From Amphirosellinia nigrospora (lineage: Eukaryota; Ascomycota; Sordariomycetes; Xylariales; Xylariaceae), in contig SCHM01000002.1 of NCBI GenBank assembly GCA_004123355.1, positions 62,001-126,000 on the forward strand: a stretch of DNA of 64,000 nucleotides, read 5' to 3'. Within the stretch, counting starts at the first letter, position 1. Every line of letters starts with the position of its first letter. The notes under the pieces were generated by a model. That model ran no database searches, was not told the DNA's origin, and was given only the letters and a program-made list of their open reading frames with translations. Positions 34,851 through 44,724 of this stretch are shown here, piece by piece. The translations under genes and the position numbers were made by a program.

Positions 34851-36500
34851 ATGGACACTGTAATTAAAACCTTGACATTTAAGAAGATCCCTATCGTCAA
34901 ATTAGACGACGATAATTACAGGGATTACGAAAAGGCCGTCGTCACCTCAAACCTCCTTTTCCGCTTCACAAGGCCTCCCTGCGTGGTTCAGCCGGAAAAT
35001 ACTGCCCATGTACGGTCCATTATCGAGCAAGTCAAAACACAGAAGCTTTTACTCACGATAAGATGCGGAGGCCACTCTTACGCAGGGGTTCTCCTCGGCC
35101 CTCGAGAAGAACAACATCTTGATGGACCTCAGAAAGATGAACAAGGTCAGACTTGACGTCCGAGCAGATACCATCACTATTGATGCAGGCTGCCAATGGG
35201 GAGGTGTATAGAACTCTCATTAATGGAGACCATAATGGGCTCATTATCAATGGCGGTCGTTGTCCTTACGTGGGAGTAGGTGGTTTCATCCTAGGCTCTG
35301 GTCTGGGTCCCTTTACTCGAACGTTCGGGAAAGCGATACTCTCTTGGAGGCAACTCTTGTGACTGCGAACGGGCAGATTGTGGAAGTCAAGCGCAGCGAC
35401 GAGCGAAACTCGGACAAAGGCAGGTTGTTTTGGGCGCTTCAAGGTGCGGGCCAGGCGAATTTTGGCGTTATGACCCAAATGAAACTCAAGATACAGCATT
35501 TGAACAGCAAGGACGGTTGGGTGGTCGGTGGGAGATTCCTGTGGATTCCAGGAGAGGAGAAAATGGATCAGTTGCTACCCACGATGAATGAGTTTTACAA
35601 AGTTGACTGGCCCACTGAAATAACTATTGATAGCACATGGATATGTGATCTACGAGAGAAAACTGGAGATGGGGTGCGATTCACGGTGTATTACGACGGG
35701 AGCAAAGAAGACTATGACAAGCTCATCGACAAGCATATAAAAAATGTGGATGTGAAGAAGCAACTTAAGAAGCGAGCTTTGCCAGAGCCCTCAACACGGT
35801 TCCTCTACGAGACGCTCGAGGAGCAATGGTTTGATGAGAGCAAGAAGTTCTTTGCGGAAAACAAGACGTATCGTATTTTCGCTGCTTTCGTCTTCAACAG
35901 GGAGCAAATCGACAGGAACGTTGAGAAAATCACAACGATCCTTCGGGATGAAATGAAAGCTTTTCGGAAGTTGTATCTGGGGGAAGCGGTCAATTTGGAC
36001 ATTGTCTGGATTCATAGCGGGGGTCAAGCATCGAAACCAAAGCCAACAGATACGGCTTTCTTCTGGCGCGAAGCACTTTATCACACCTACGTCGAGGTTT
36101 TGTGGAAGGACAAATGGATGGATGTTTGAACATGAGAGGGTTCATGGGTAAGCTGAAAAAGAAGTTACGACCTTTCTCTTTAGGCCAGGCTGCGACGTTC
36201 TTGAACTTTCCCGACAGAGATTTAGTCAAGGGAGGTTATGAGAGAGCCTATTTTGGAGATAACCGCCATGAGTTGCGGCGTATCAAGGAAATCTGGGATA
36301 AAGATAACCTCTTCAAGTGGTCCCAGGGCATCCAATCCCAAGGATGTAATTGACAACGATCGGCGGGCGTGGATCCGGAGGATGATAGGGACTTGACTGA
36401 CCAGATCGCGCAGGATTTGTGGGATAAGAAGAACTGGCAGCATAACGTGGTGAGAGACATTGGTGCAGCAGGAAAGAAGCTCGAGGCAATGGGTTTCTGA
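34851..36500 (+). CDS. FAD-linked oxidase with BBE C-terminus, frame-broken
   Basis: A berberine-bridge/PCMH-type flavin oxidase. The FAD domain shows TRPPCVVQPENTAHVRSII, then the flavin-linking His in RCGGHSYAG and the linking Cys in NGGRCPYVGVGGF, so bicovalent flavin is likely. LLEATLVTANGQIVEV and LFWALQGAGQANFGVMT follow. The substrate domain leads to the BBE tail FLNFPDRDL and AYFGDNRHELRRIKEIWDKDN. A further C-terminal segment ends AAGKKLEAMGF at 36500. No signal peptide is evident at MDTVIKTLTFKKI, though an in-frame ATG lies upstream at 34818. At least six small indels break the frame, near 35085 (extra G), 35200 (missing G), 35330, 36118 (missing base), 36335 and 36368. The substrate (sugar or secondary metabolite) cannot be told, and no biosynthetic cluster surrounds it. 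Confidence 0.8.
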
Positions 36501-37202
36501 GGCCGGGATTGGTTACTTAGTAGGTACCTAAGTACATAGGTAGAATGATCGAATGCAGCGTGTCATATATGCATATATGTGGATAGTCCCGAGATCGCCG
36601 CCTGCCAGGCGCCAGCCCCGCCAACAGGGCGAATTCCAACAGCCGCGCTGGGCCTGTCAAATGTCAAAAACGGACTAGGTAGTTACCTAGGTAGCTATGA
36701 CACAGCCACGACGCTGACGCACTTACAGTGAATAAATGCCATCGTCACCCATTCAGAACCCATTCTGTATATGTAGGTCTAACAATAGTGAATTCAATAA
36801 GTCCCTCCATAGAACGCTACTGGCCCCGTATATTTATTTACGTGGCCTTACCCAAGCAGAGATCCTAGATAGGTAGCTTTCCTGTAGCCTGCTTGGTGGG
36901 GTCGCGTCGTCGGGGTACATATGTAGCCTGATAGGTACTGCTCAGGTACTTGCCTACTTACACCACCGACATACCTACGTCTCTCATTCAATGTTGTTCG
37001 AGCCCGACGTTCCCGCCAGTTTAATTAAATCGCAGTTTCACGGCGTGCATGAAATCTTAAATCGCATTCAAGGCCACAGGCATTTGTCTTTTTCTCCTTC
37101 CTCTTTATTGCAGCCAGGCCGCCCACAAGGCGTTAAACTTTATGTTGATCACGTCATTGTAAGGTCAAGGTTGTCTTATGCGCCGCTCCGCACTCACTGG
37201 CT
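36501..37202. other. Intergenic with several AGGTAGG-type motifs
   Basis: This 0.7-kb gap contains repeated TAGGTACCTAAGTACATAGGTAG, TAGGTAGTTACCTAGGTAGC and related tracts (about 36515-36700, 36870-36960). It would include the promoter of the next gene. No coding feature is recognised. Confidence 0.5.
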
Positions 37203-38994
37203 ATGAGCGAGCATGTCGAGGCGCGGTCTCTGGCCGCGTTGAATCAGCTTGCCGCGAATCCTCCTAAATACCCGACAAACCGAATGAAGTAAAGCAAGAT
37301 CCGCTCACGCTTTATATTTCAAGAGTTCCTGGCACGAGGGGTAAGTCTAGCCACCGAGATACTCAACATGGTGCAATCTGACTGATTTTATAGACATCAT
37401 TTTATCGACATTAAACCGCAGATCAGAACGTAACAGCGGAGGATGTTGCTAGTTCGCTTTACTACGTGCATTTTCAGACGCCCGAGGACGAACCATTGGC
37501 GCCGTTGAATCAGCCGTGGCATCCCTCTTCTCCTAGATCGAGCGGAGAGAGCTCACAGCCTCGTATTCATCGAAAGCCATTACCTAACGTGCAGGGCCAG
37601 CCCGCACCAGGAACCACGCCTATCGTGGCAGCAGCTCTACCAGGCAAAGAAAACCATGATCATGGAGTGCCAGCCGAAAGCCTCCAATGGGGTCGGTCCC
37701 GTACGGTCTGTCTGAGCAGCAACCGGCCGTACCGACAACAAGTGGCCTCCGGGCGCCTCTGAGCCCCACTGATAGAGTTGGACAGAACGTTCCACCATTA
37801 CCCAATGTACCCCGTCCTCATTTCCATGAACCATCTCACGTCGAGGATCTACCCCCGCCGCCACTCCCCACGCGTGCCGGATATAGACATATTCCTCACG
37901 ACTCTGCTGAGCCATCTTATCTAACCCCCGATCCCGTTACGGGCACACACGCTTTCTCATCTTCGAAGCGACGACTATTCACTCCTTTTTCTTTAACCCT
38001 TATCCGGAGAGACCCAAGTTCGGGACAGCAATGGAATGTTGGGAAGATCGCTTCTTTCCAGCTCGAAGACCTTGAACTTGTGGATGAAGAAAAACGACAC
38101 CAAGCCTCCCCCTCTATTCAGATTCACTTAGAAACTTCTGGGTACGCTAAGTTCCGTGGTATGCCAGCTGGAGCAGAAGCAAGCTTGCGTGGGAGTCTTG
38201 ATTTACGGCCGGGCAGCTCATCTTCGACAGCAAGGCACTTCGCTCATGCTCCAATGGCCATATCTGCCTCGGGTGCGTTTGAACGCCAGGTCAAGATGTC
38301 ATACTCCCCGTCATTTACGGCTGGTCTTCGAAGGCATTTTCGAAGTCGTAGTTCAGCAGACGAGGGCCGGCCTACTTCCCCTCTCGCACGTCCTAGGCAT
38401 GTACGAGATGATAGTCAATTGTCTATTGGGTCCTTTGGTGGAGATTTTGATGGTGGCGAGGCACCCATCATCACGCAACCTGCGCCGGGCCTTAAGCCAC
38501 GAGGCTACATATTTTACAGCCCTGGAATGGGCGTTGTGAGTTTATGACGGGGCGAGCCGGACGCTCCCTGAAATGTAGACATGTACTTCCATCCTATGGT
38601 GGTGGAGTCTACAACCCATTAGTTGAAGGAACCGATCCCGAACACGGAGACGAGAAGGCGAGCAACGCGCGACCCATGAGCGAGTTGCGGTTTAATCTTC
38701 CTAGTAACGAACTTTTGTCAGATAAAAATCTGCGGAGGGCAGTATGAGAGCAAGGGATCAGATACAAAGTCAGTTCAACAAGATGATAGCGAAGGCGCAG
38801 GGTCTGGAAGATAGTGACGACGGAGACCTGCACTTTGATCTCAGTCTTGGCCGAGAAAAGGCGGGCGGGGTAATAGGGGCAAACGAGCTAAGATGGGCAA
38901 GCTGATCATTTTCGACGAAGGACTAAAGATGTTGGACCTTGCAGTTGCCGCAAATGTAGGCATATGGTGGACCACTTGGGAGCGGACTTATTGA
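37203..38994 (+). CDS. Conserved fungal protein of unknown function, frame-broken
   Basis: I recognise the general type (a protein found across filamentous ascomycetes) but not a function. The N-terminus MSEHVEARSLAALNQLAANP leads to TLYISRVPGTR. A 53-nt intron (37341-37393) follows, then VTAEDVASSLYYVHFQTP and a long Pro/Ser-rich linker. A folded region starts about FTPFSLTLIRRDPSSGQQWN and contains CEFMTGRAGRSLKCRHVLPS, MSELRFNLPSNE and the C-terminal MGKLIIFDEGLKMLDLAVAA ending WWTTWERTY. No signal peptide or membrane segment is seen. The frame needs about seven one-base corrections, near 37281, 37413, 37428, 37670, 38523, 38730 (A run) and 38870 (G run). Conserved segments continue on each side of every break. 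Confidence 0.7.
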
Positions 38995-39496
38995 CACGCA
39001 CGCCTTAATTATTGTATGAGGTTAGAATGGGAAACATTCAATCTCGAACAAAGGGTGATACGATGTAGATCAGGTTGCGAGAATGGGAGCGGAAGATTCG
39101 AGGAATAATGTATCATGGCTGTCCTCTGTACCTTGCAGGACTACAAATAGGCAAGCCGACCGATGATAATACACAGTTTCACCCTTGACTACCACGACAG
39201 AAGAAGGTTTAGCAAGACTACCAACCGTGAACACTATCATGCGGCGACTCCGACGGGACGGGATGTCCCGTGTACACTATGTGAATATGTATTTATACCC
39301 TATAGATACGATAATCCGTTAATGGCAAGTCCCGTCAAGCCACACTTTTCCCCGGTACCTACCTAAAGGTACCTTTGGCAGCTCGGAGCGCATTCTTTAG
39401 CATCAAGCAAAGTTATCGTCGGCCCAGTCGCAAACCCAAAACGCAGACGATCGACAAACACATAAGCCGTCAAATAGTTCTATTGACGGGGTGACT

Positions 39497-40099
39497 ATGT
39501 TTCCCACACTCAGACGACAATTAGCGAGCGGCGGGTCCGTCCTGCCAAAGCTCAGCAAAGCGACGAGGCCGGCGGTGGCGGCGGGCATCTACAGCCGCTA
39601 CAAGCCGAAGAAGGTCTGGCCGCCCGACTTCTCGAGGCTCTCCGAGAAGCAGAAGTTCCGGCTCGAGAGGCGCTACAAGCGACGCATCAGGCTGGCGACG
39701 GCGCGGCCGCTCTGGGACAAGTGGGTCAGGCTGGCGCAGCTGGGGGAGCGTGACATGTGAGTCGAAACCCGGTGGTGGTTAGGGCAGGGCTGTTCGGATA
39801 TTTAATACCCATGATCTGTCGAGGCTGAGGTGAAAACAGGCATGTGGACTAATTCTTGCTGTTCTACTAGTTGTGATTGTGTACTCATTCCTATTCATGG
39901 AATGGGATACAGAAAATCAGCCTTTTGAGGGGGTATGTGCTTCCTATACTTAGACTTGGATGGAGGGGCTGGAAGAGTTAACTTTCGATATTAGGTCCGA
40001 AATAAAATTTGGAGCGCACTAGGTGTCTTTTCTTCATCAGCGCAACGATACGATCGACATCGACCCGACACATCAACGCCGACGGCGGATCAGAAATAA
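39497..40099 (+). CDS. Small mitochondrial single-pass protein (unknown function)
   Basis: The N-terminus is basic and hydroxylated (MFPTLRRQLASGGSVLPKLS), as for a mitochondrial presequence. A conserved basic block follows: KVWPPDFSRLSEKQKFRLE, RRYKRRIRLATARP and WDKWVRLAQLG. Exon 1 ends at 39756 (GTGAGT). A likely second exon (39871-39932) encodes the membrane segment VIVYSFLFMEWDTENQPFEG. A third (39995-40099) begins VRNKIWSALG. The phase between exons 1 and 2 is off by one base, so either the boundary is slightly different or another base is missing. Fungal relatives of this type are short inner-membrane proteins as I recall them. No function is assigned. Confidence 0.6.
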
Positions 40100-40339
40100 G
40101 AGGACCTGTACATTACATCTCTTCTCCATCTCAAATCGCATTGGCGGAGTTACGGGTTTTGTTGAGATACCAATAATGTTATAATCTTTGTATAAATATC
40201 TATACCAAAGCGCGAGGCGGATGCTCGCCCTTGTTTCCCAGAATGCGTTTATCCCACCCGCCCCATGCCGGAGGGCCCAGCCTCGCAGAAACGCCGTTGA
40301 ACTCCGTAAATGCGTATCCCATACCATGATGCGTGCGAA

Positions 40340-41020
40340 TTACCTGCCTGGCCAGACGAAATTCCCACCCATTCCCAAACCAGCTCCCAGCCCCGCACTC
40401 CTCGACTCGTTGACAGGCCGCTTGGCGACGGTGCCCTGGGCCTTGACCCCCGCAACGATACGGTCGAGATTCGTTTCGATGACGACGCCGCCGACAATCA
40501 TCTCGCTCAGGCCGCGTGTAGCGTCTCGAAGTTGAAGATGAGGTCCAGCTCGCAGACATTCTCGAACAGCTTATCCAACGCCTCGACATATACCTGGATA
40601 AGGTCGAGCAGCGCCAAGGGCGACTCGGTGGACGTTGATATGACGATGAAGTACAGGGTCGCATAGTTGCGGTACGTCACGAGCGAGGGGACGTCATTGT
40701 GAGGCTCGGACGAGGATTGCGACGTGCCGGAGGCGGCGAGCAGAGGGGCAGCGGGAGGAAGTTACACGCGCCGCTCGGCCGGTTCGACACAAGCGCGAAG
40801 ATCTCGGAGAGCAGACGCTGCTGGATGCTCGTTTCCTAGGGGGTGTCGAGTCATGTCAGAACCGGGACGCCCCATCACCGAGGTTAGGTAAGACTAGCCG
40901 CTATGGCTATATTGAGAAATACGACGTATTCAAATCTCGTAGACCACATACCAGCTGGGTGTAGAATTTGGTCAGACGAGGCTGGCCTTGGCCATTAAAG
41001 ACCAACACGGCGTTGATCAT
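40340..41020 (-). CDS. APS3: AP-3 adaptor complex sigma subunit
   Basis: The small sigma chain of the AP-3 clathrin-type adaptor, which sorts cargo from Golgi/endosome to the vacuole. Exon 1 (41020-40952) encodes MINAVLVFNGQGQPRLTKFY and TQL. A 116-nt intron joins to exon 2 (40835-40340), starting ETSIQQRLLSEIFALVSNRP. Family motifs ATLYFIVISTSTESPLALLD, IQVYVEALDKLFENVCELDL and IFNFETLHAALSEMIVGGVV follow. VIETNLDRIVAGVKAQ and a Gly-rich tail ending FVWPGR complete about 190 aa. One base is missing at the C run complementary to 40745-40748 and one near 40511. The sequence between is intact. It is convergent with the small mitochondrial gene and divergent from the bZIP gene. Confidence 0.9.
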
Positions 41021-41562
41021 GACGGAAGCGGCTTTTCCTCTGACATGAGCGTAACGGGATGTTGTCTAGTGGGATTGTTTACTTGCTAGTCGCAAGCTGT
41101 TACACGGGTGTAGAGGCTGCGAAGTGATCTGATCTGCTGTGAGATGCGGCCCGTCCGAACGTGGGGCAGATGCGATGTAAGCTATACTGAATACTTAGTG
41201 ACGTTGTAGCGGCGGAGTTGGCGACAAAGTGCGGTGTAGCGCAGAGCACTGTGGCTGTGCGTCCCAGATCCCGACCTACCTAACCTAGGGAGATCTGTGG
41301 GGTATCGCTGTAACTAGGTAGTATGCATGCGCCGTGCCGCATCATTTGTATGGGTGTATGGGCGGCTGGCGAGCACAAAACGCCGCCGTCTCCCCTCCCC
41401 TCGGCCGCCTTTCTCTTCCCTCTCCAACCACCTCTTGGGAACCAACCCAACATATCAATCCTCCGCCGTTCGAGAGAAAGGACGGCGCGACTATACGATC
41501 CCCCTCACTTGTTTCGATAGTTTTCACCAGGCCTCAGACGGAGGCCCTTTTACCATATCATC
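41021..41562. promoter_or_regulatory. Divergent promoter region, APS3 / bZIP gene
   Basis: This 542-bp gap lies between divergent start codons. It contains an ACCTACCTAACCTAGG motif near 41275-41288. CT-rich tracts near 41390-41430 probably belong to the bZIP 5' leader. Confidence 0.45.
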
Positions 41563-42469
41563 ATGTCTTACACCACCTCATGCATCGCATACACGCCATC
41601 CCAGGCCAGCTTCTCGCTCTGCCCACCGTGTCAGTCCGGTATTACCTACCAGCCAACCTGATCCGTGCCTGGACTGGCAGAGTGCCGCGCTCGAGCCTAC
41701 CGCGGACCTCTTCCAGTCCTTCGGGGCGACGACACGTCCGTTGTTGCACCCCTGACTAATGATTGGCTTTACGGATACGGATTCGGACTCGGGGACGGCA
41801 GCTCGAGTGGAGGCGGAGACGGTTCTCTGGAGGGGGGATTGGGCTTGGGTCTGGGTATAGACTGGTCGCTTACCGACTTGGGTTCGTCGCACGAGACGAC
41901 GCCCATCCTGGGAAACGACTTGTCGCCTGCGACAAGCCTCGAAGGTGAGTCATACATCTAGGCCTCCATGTCCTCATCAGTCATCTACCTCTTCCCTACC
42001 TTGGCTGCCTTCACCTATGACTCAATCCCAGTCTGGGGCGTTGATCTAACATGGCAACTGACACCCATTGCTCAGACATTTTACCTCCCGACGCCTCAAC
42101 ATTTTCTTTGTTTAATTCAATACCCATTCCAACCATGCCGTCGGCAACAGCAATACCTACAACTCAACCAGATCACTACTCCATGTCGCCTCCGACAATC
42201 AATTACGATCAAGTCCAGCCACCTAACCCGGGGAAGCGACGCTCTCCCCCGGTCGACCACGTCACAGCGCTCAAGCGCCAACGGAACAACGTCGCCGCTC
42301 GCAAGTACCGTCAGAAGCGGATTGATCGCATCACCGAACTTGAGGAGAGCTTGATGAGGTGAAACAGGAACGCGACGATTTGAAGCTCCGCCTCGCGCGT
42401 CAGGAAGCTGAGACCGCTGCTCTGAGGACCATGTTACAGATGAAATCTGGGGATGTTGGGAAAAGTTAG
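41563..42469 (+). CDS. bZIP transcription factor
   Basis: A nuclear DNA-binding regulator. The C-terminus holds a full bZIP. The basic region is KRQRNNVAARKYRQKRIDRI, and the heptad leucines run through ITELEESL, EVKQERDDLKLRLARQEAE and TAALRTMLQMKS. The N-terminal half is an acidic/Gly-rich region (WLYGYGFGLGDGSSSGGGDG) likely to act in activation, with exon 1 starting MSYTTSCIAYTPSQASF. An intron from 41945 to 42075 (GTGAGT..CTCAG) is in phase. The frame breaks near 41655, near 41725 (GGGGCGAC, one base missing) and near 42352, inside the leucine zipper. Correcting each by one base restores the expected protein of about 255 aa. The target pathway cannot be read from sequence. Confidence 0.85.
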
Positions 42470-43435
42470 CCAGCATATCTTTTAGGCACTTCAGGTAGCC
42501 ATGAAATTGAAATGAAAAAACAAAAGAAGTGCTTCTGCTGTCAGACGATGTCGGCTCGTTGATTTGTTCTCACATCGTGATTATTCTTATGTTCGATGTA
42601 GGGAACGCCTTGTCATCATAGCATGGTGGTTTACCCCCGTGGTGAAAGGGTTTGATACCTGGATTTTGAACTGGGAAACTCACTGCGTGCCCTGGTTTTC
42701 TCCCCTATTAGACGATTGCCCATCACGACAATGCTTACATCTGGCTACACAAGAACATATTCGCATTGATTCTTCACTTTTCACGTTATATATCTACTCA
42801 AGTTTCTTGTTCACTTATCATTATGGTTCATTCTGCATCGCGACTGAGTCTATATGATTTCACGATATCCCCTACTCTACAGTATATCCCACGAACGTTC
42901 CCTGAACCAAACTTCACGGCTCATCTGTACAGTACCTAGGTACCCTTACCTTACTCCACAAGTCGGATGGCTGCAAGGACCCCATCTCAATTATCGTCCC
43001 AAATCCCGAGGGGTGTGGGGTAACATCGATGAGTGAGGATGATTCATAGTTAGACTAATCTGTACTGGTACTAGTAGGTGGGGCGTATCGCAAATGGCGC
43101 TCTGAACCATTATGATTCATATCTTGGCGTGGTTTCCATTTTGGAAACGGATGAGACGTCTTGGACGTTGTTGGAAAGCTTTGCTTTCCCTCGAATAGGT
43201 ATTATAACGTAAATTAAATATGAGAGGGAAGGCGAAGCTTAAGAAGTTAAGCGGTGACCCTTAAAACTCTAAATAAATTCTATAAGCCTTTAATTGGTCG
43301 GAAAGAACTCTATAAACTGTTGATTAGTTAAACTCTAAATCGAGGCATCAACTATAACGTATCGCACCTAAATTGACTGTATAGCTTATATACTGCAATA
43401 GTAAACATGGTTACTAACGGGCATTATATCTGCTT
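42470..43435. other. Intergenic downstream of bZIP gene
   Basis: This stretch starts with the bZIP 3' region. It turns AT-rich from about 43190 (TAACGTAAATTAAATATGAG and similar). A short near-palindrome TTGGAAAGCTTTGCTTTCC lies near 43170-43190. No gene is recognised. Confidence 0.45.
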
Positions 43436-43644
43436 ATTGGGGGCGAAGCCCCCAATAAAATAATATTTATATACTATAGATAGATATTTACTACTGGATC
43501 AATAAGGGCGAAGCCCCTACTCGGGGTCCAAGGAGGACCCCCTAGAAATACTACGTAAGATACGTTATCTTAAATCGAAGTGCCTTGGCACTTTGATTTA
43601 CACCGTATTTAAAATGGAGCTTCGCCGCAAAGCTTTCCATTTTA
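43436..43644. repeat. Cluster of GC-rich hairpins in AT-rich DNA
   Basis: Perfect or near-perfect palindromes crowd within about 210 bp of AT-rich sequence. They are ATTGGGGGCGAAGCCCCCAAT at 43435-43455, GGGCGAAGCCC near 43506, GGGGTCCAAGGAGGACCCC at 43523-43541, AAGTGCCTTGGCACTT near 43578, and AAAATGGAGCTT..AAGCTTTCCATTTT at 43611-43644. The pattern resembles GC-cluster hairpins of fungal mitochondrial DNA, or internal repeats of a decayed transposon. Confidence 0.6.
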
Positions 43645-43659
43645 GTAACGACTTGCTCG

Positions 43660-43832
43660 GCGCTACAGAGTATTTTTTTCTTTTGTTTCTTTGTGGCTGG
43701 ATGTATGTCAGAAAATTTGGGTAAGGGACCTGCTCGCGCGTCTATTAGGTAGTTCGTGTTATAACATTCTATTGCATTTCTTAACGACAGGCTTTTTTCG
43801 TACATCAATAGTTCAAGTACTACTACATGCAA
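43660..43832 (-). mobile_element. Possible remnant of a Fot1/pogo-type transposase N-terminus
   Basis: The minus-strand frame contains LLMYEKSLSLRNAIECYN, similar to the first helix of the psq-type HTH in fungal pogo transposases. It is followed by RAGPLPKFSDIHPATKK and a short SAEQVV, similar to the inter-domain RAG..P...KL...EEQ segment. The rest of a transposase is missing and the frame then runs into the hairpin cluster. The likeness is by eye only. An unrelated chance frame is possible. Confidence 0.3.
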
Positions 43833-44494
43833 TTGTACCTAGGCGGCCAGTTTGCTACTAAGCTACTGGCCGTGTACTCAGGATTCACATCGTGCTTCAC
43901 GAAGAGAGATTGGGCCACTTGACACTTAGCATATTGGGTCGAAAGCGGTCTTGTATGATTTTCCATAATACTTACACTACGTATCATCGCGGAACTAGAA
44001 TTATCAAATCCCCGATTGGTGTCATACTGACTCCCGGATATCTACTATGTTTGAATCAAGCAGCAGCCCACGAGATCCATTGAAGAATCGCTGCCTTTAA
44101 TTAGGGTCTTGTCCACCACGTGACCACCAGCACGTCTGCCGGAGTCTATTACTAACCTTGATTTACTGCTGACCGCCATGTGTTTCCAACATCATCCGAT
44201 ATCATCTATGATTCATCATTAGACATAATGATAATTGACGCAACTTGTCGCCGTTAACTCCACTCGCCGCCGGTTCGGGCCCTGGTAATGTAATATTGCT
44301 ATGTGCGGAAACAATGATGGCCCCGTGTATTTGACATGAAAGTATCGCATGCTTTCATGTTGGAAAGATTCTCATTCTTCTCGTATTACAAACGACATTT
44401 CTCGTAATACTGCGTGATTATTGATGATCCAACGAGCGGGTTTCAACCATACGACTCACGACGAATAGACGAACTACGGTTAGATTATTATATG

Positions 44495-44724
44495 TGTCAC
44501 ACGGATTTTCAGCCCGCTTATTTGTTCCCTTTTGGGTTCTATTGGCTACACAGCCCAACGGAGGTCGTTGGGGTAGCCCGAAATCTGTTGTATATATAGG
44601 CTAGTCAGGTCCCCAGTCCTCTGGAAAGGAATCTAGAGAGCAAGAGGTCCTTTGACGCCATAGCCAATTATTAGATCTGAAGGAATGAAGCTATTCCCAA
44701 GCCCTCAAACAGAGCCTTGTGACA
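44495..44724 (-). mobile_element. Solo LTR, copy B (inverted relative to copy A)
   Basis: Read on the minus strand this 230-bp element starts TGTCACAAGGCTCTG and ends ATCCGTGTGACA. It matches the element at 34261-34492 along its whole length, with only scattered substitutions and small gaps (roughly nine in ten bases by eye). It shares the TATATATA box and the palindromic AACGACCTCCGTTGGG-type segment. Flanking pentamers are ATATG and TTATG, which match at four of five positions, so the target duplication is slightly eroded. No internal retrotransposon sequence is attached. Confidence 0.85.

Noticed and set aside
35795-36084. Minus-strand frames inside the FAD oxidase
   Set aside because: They are antisense shadows of a clearly conserved plus-strand gene.
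34851-42469. Secondary-metabolite gene cluster around the FAD oxidase and bZIP factor
   Set aside because: There is no polyketide synthase, NRPS, terpene synthase or other tailoring enzyme. The genes between them are housekeeping or unknown.
34261-44724. A complete LTR retrotransposon bounded by the two LTR copies
   Set aside because: The two copies are in opposite orientation, and the DNA between them holds host genes with no gag, reverse transcriptase or integrase. They are independent solo LTRs.
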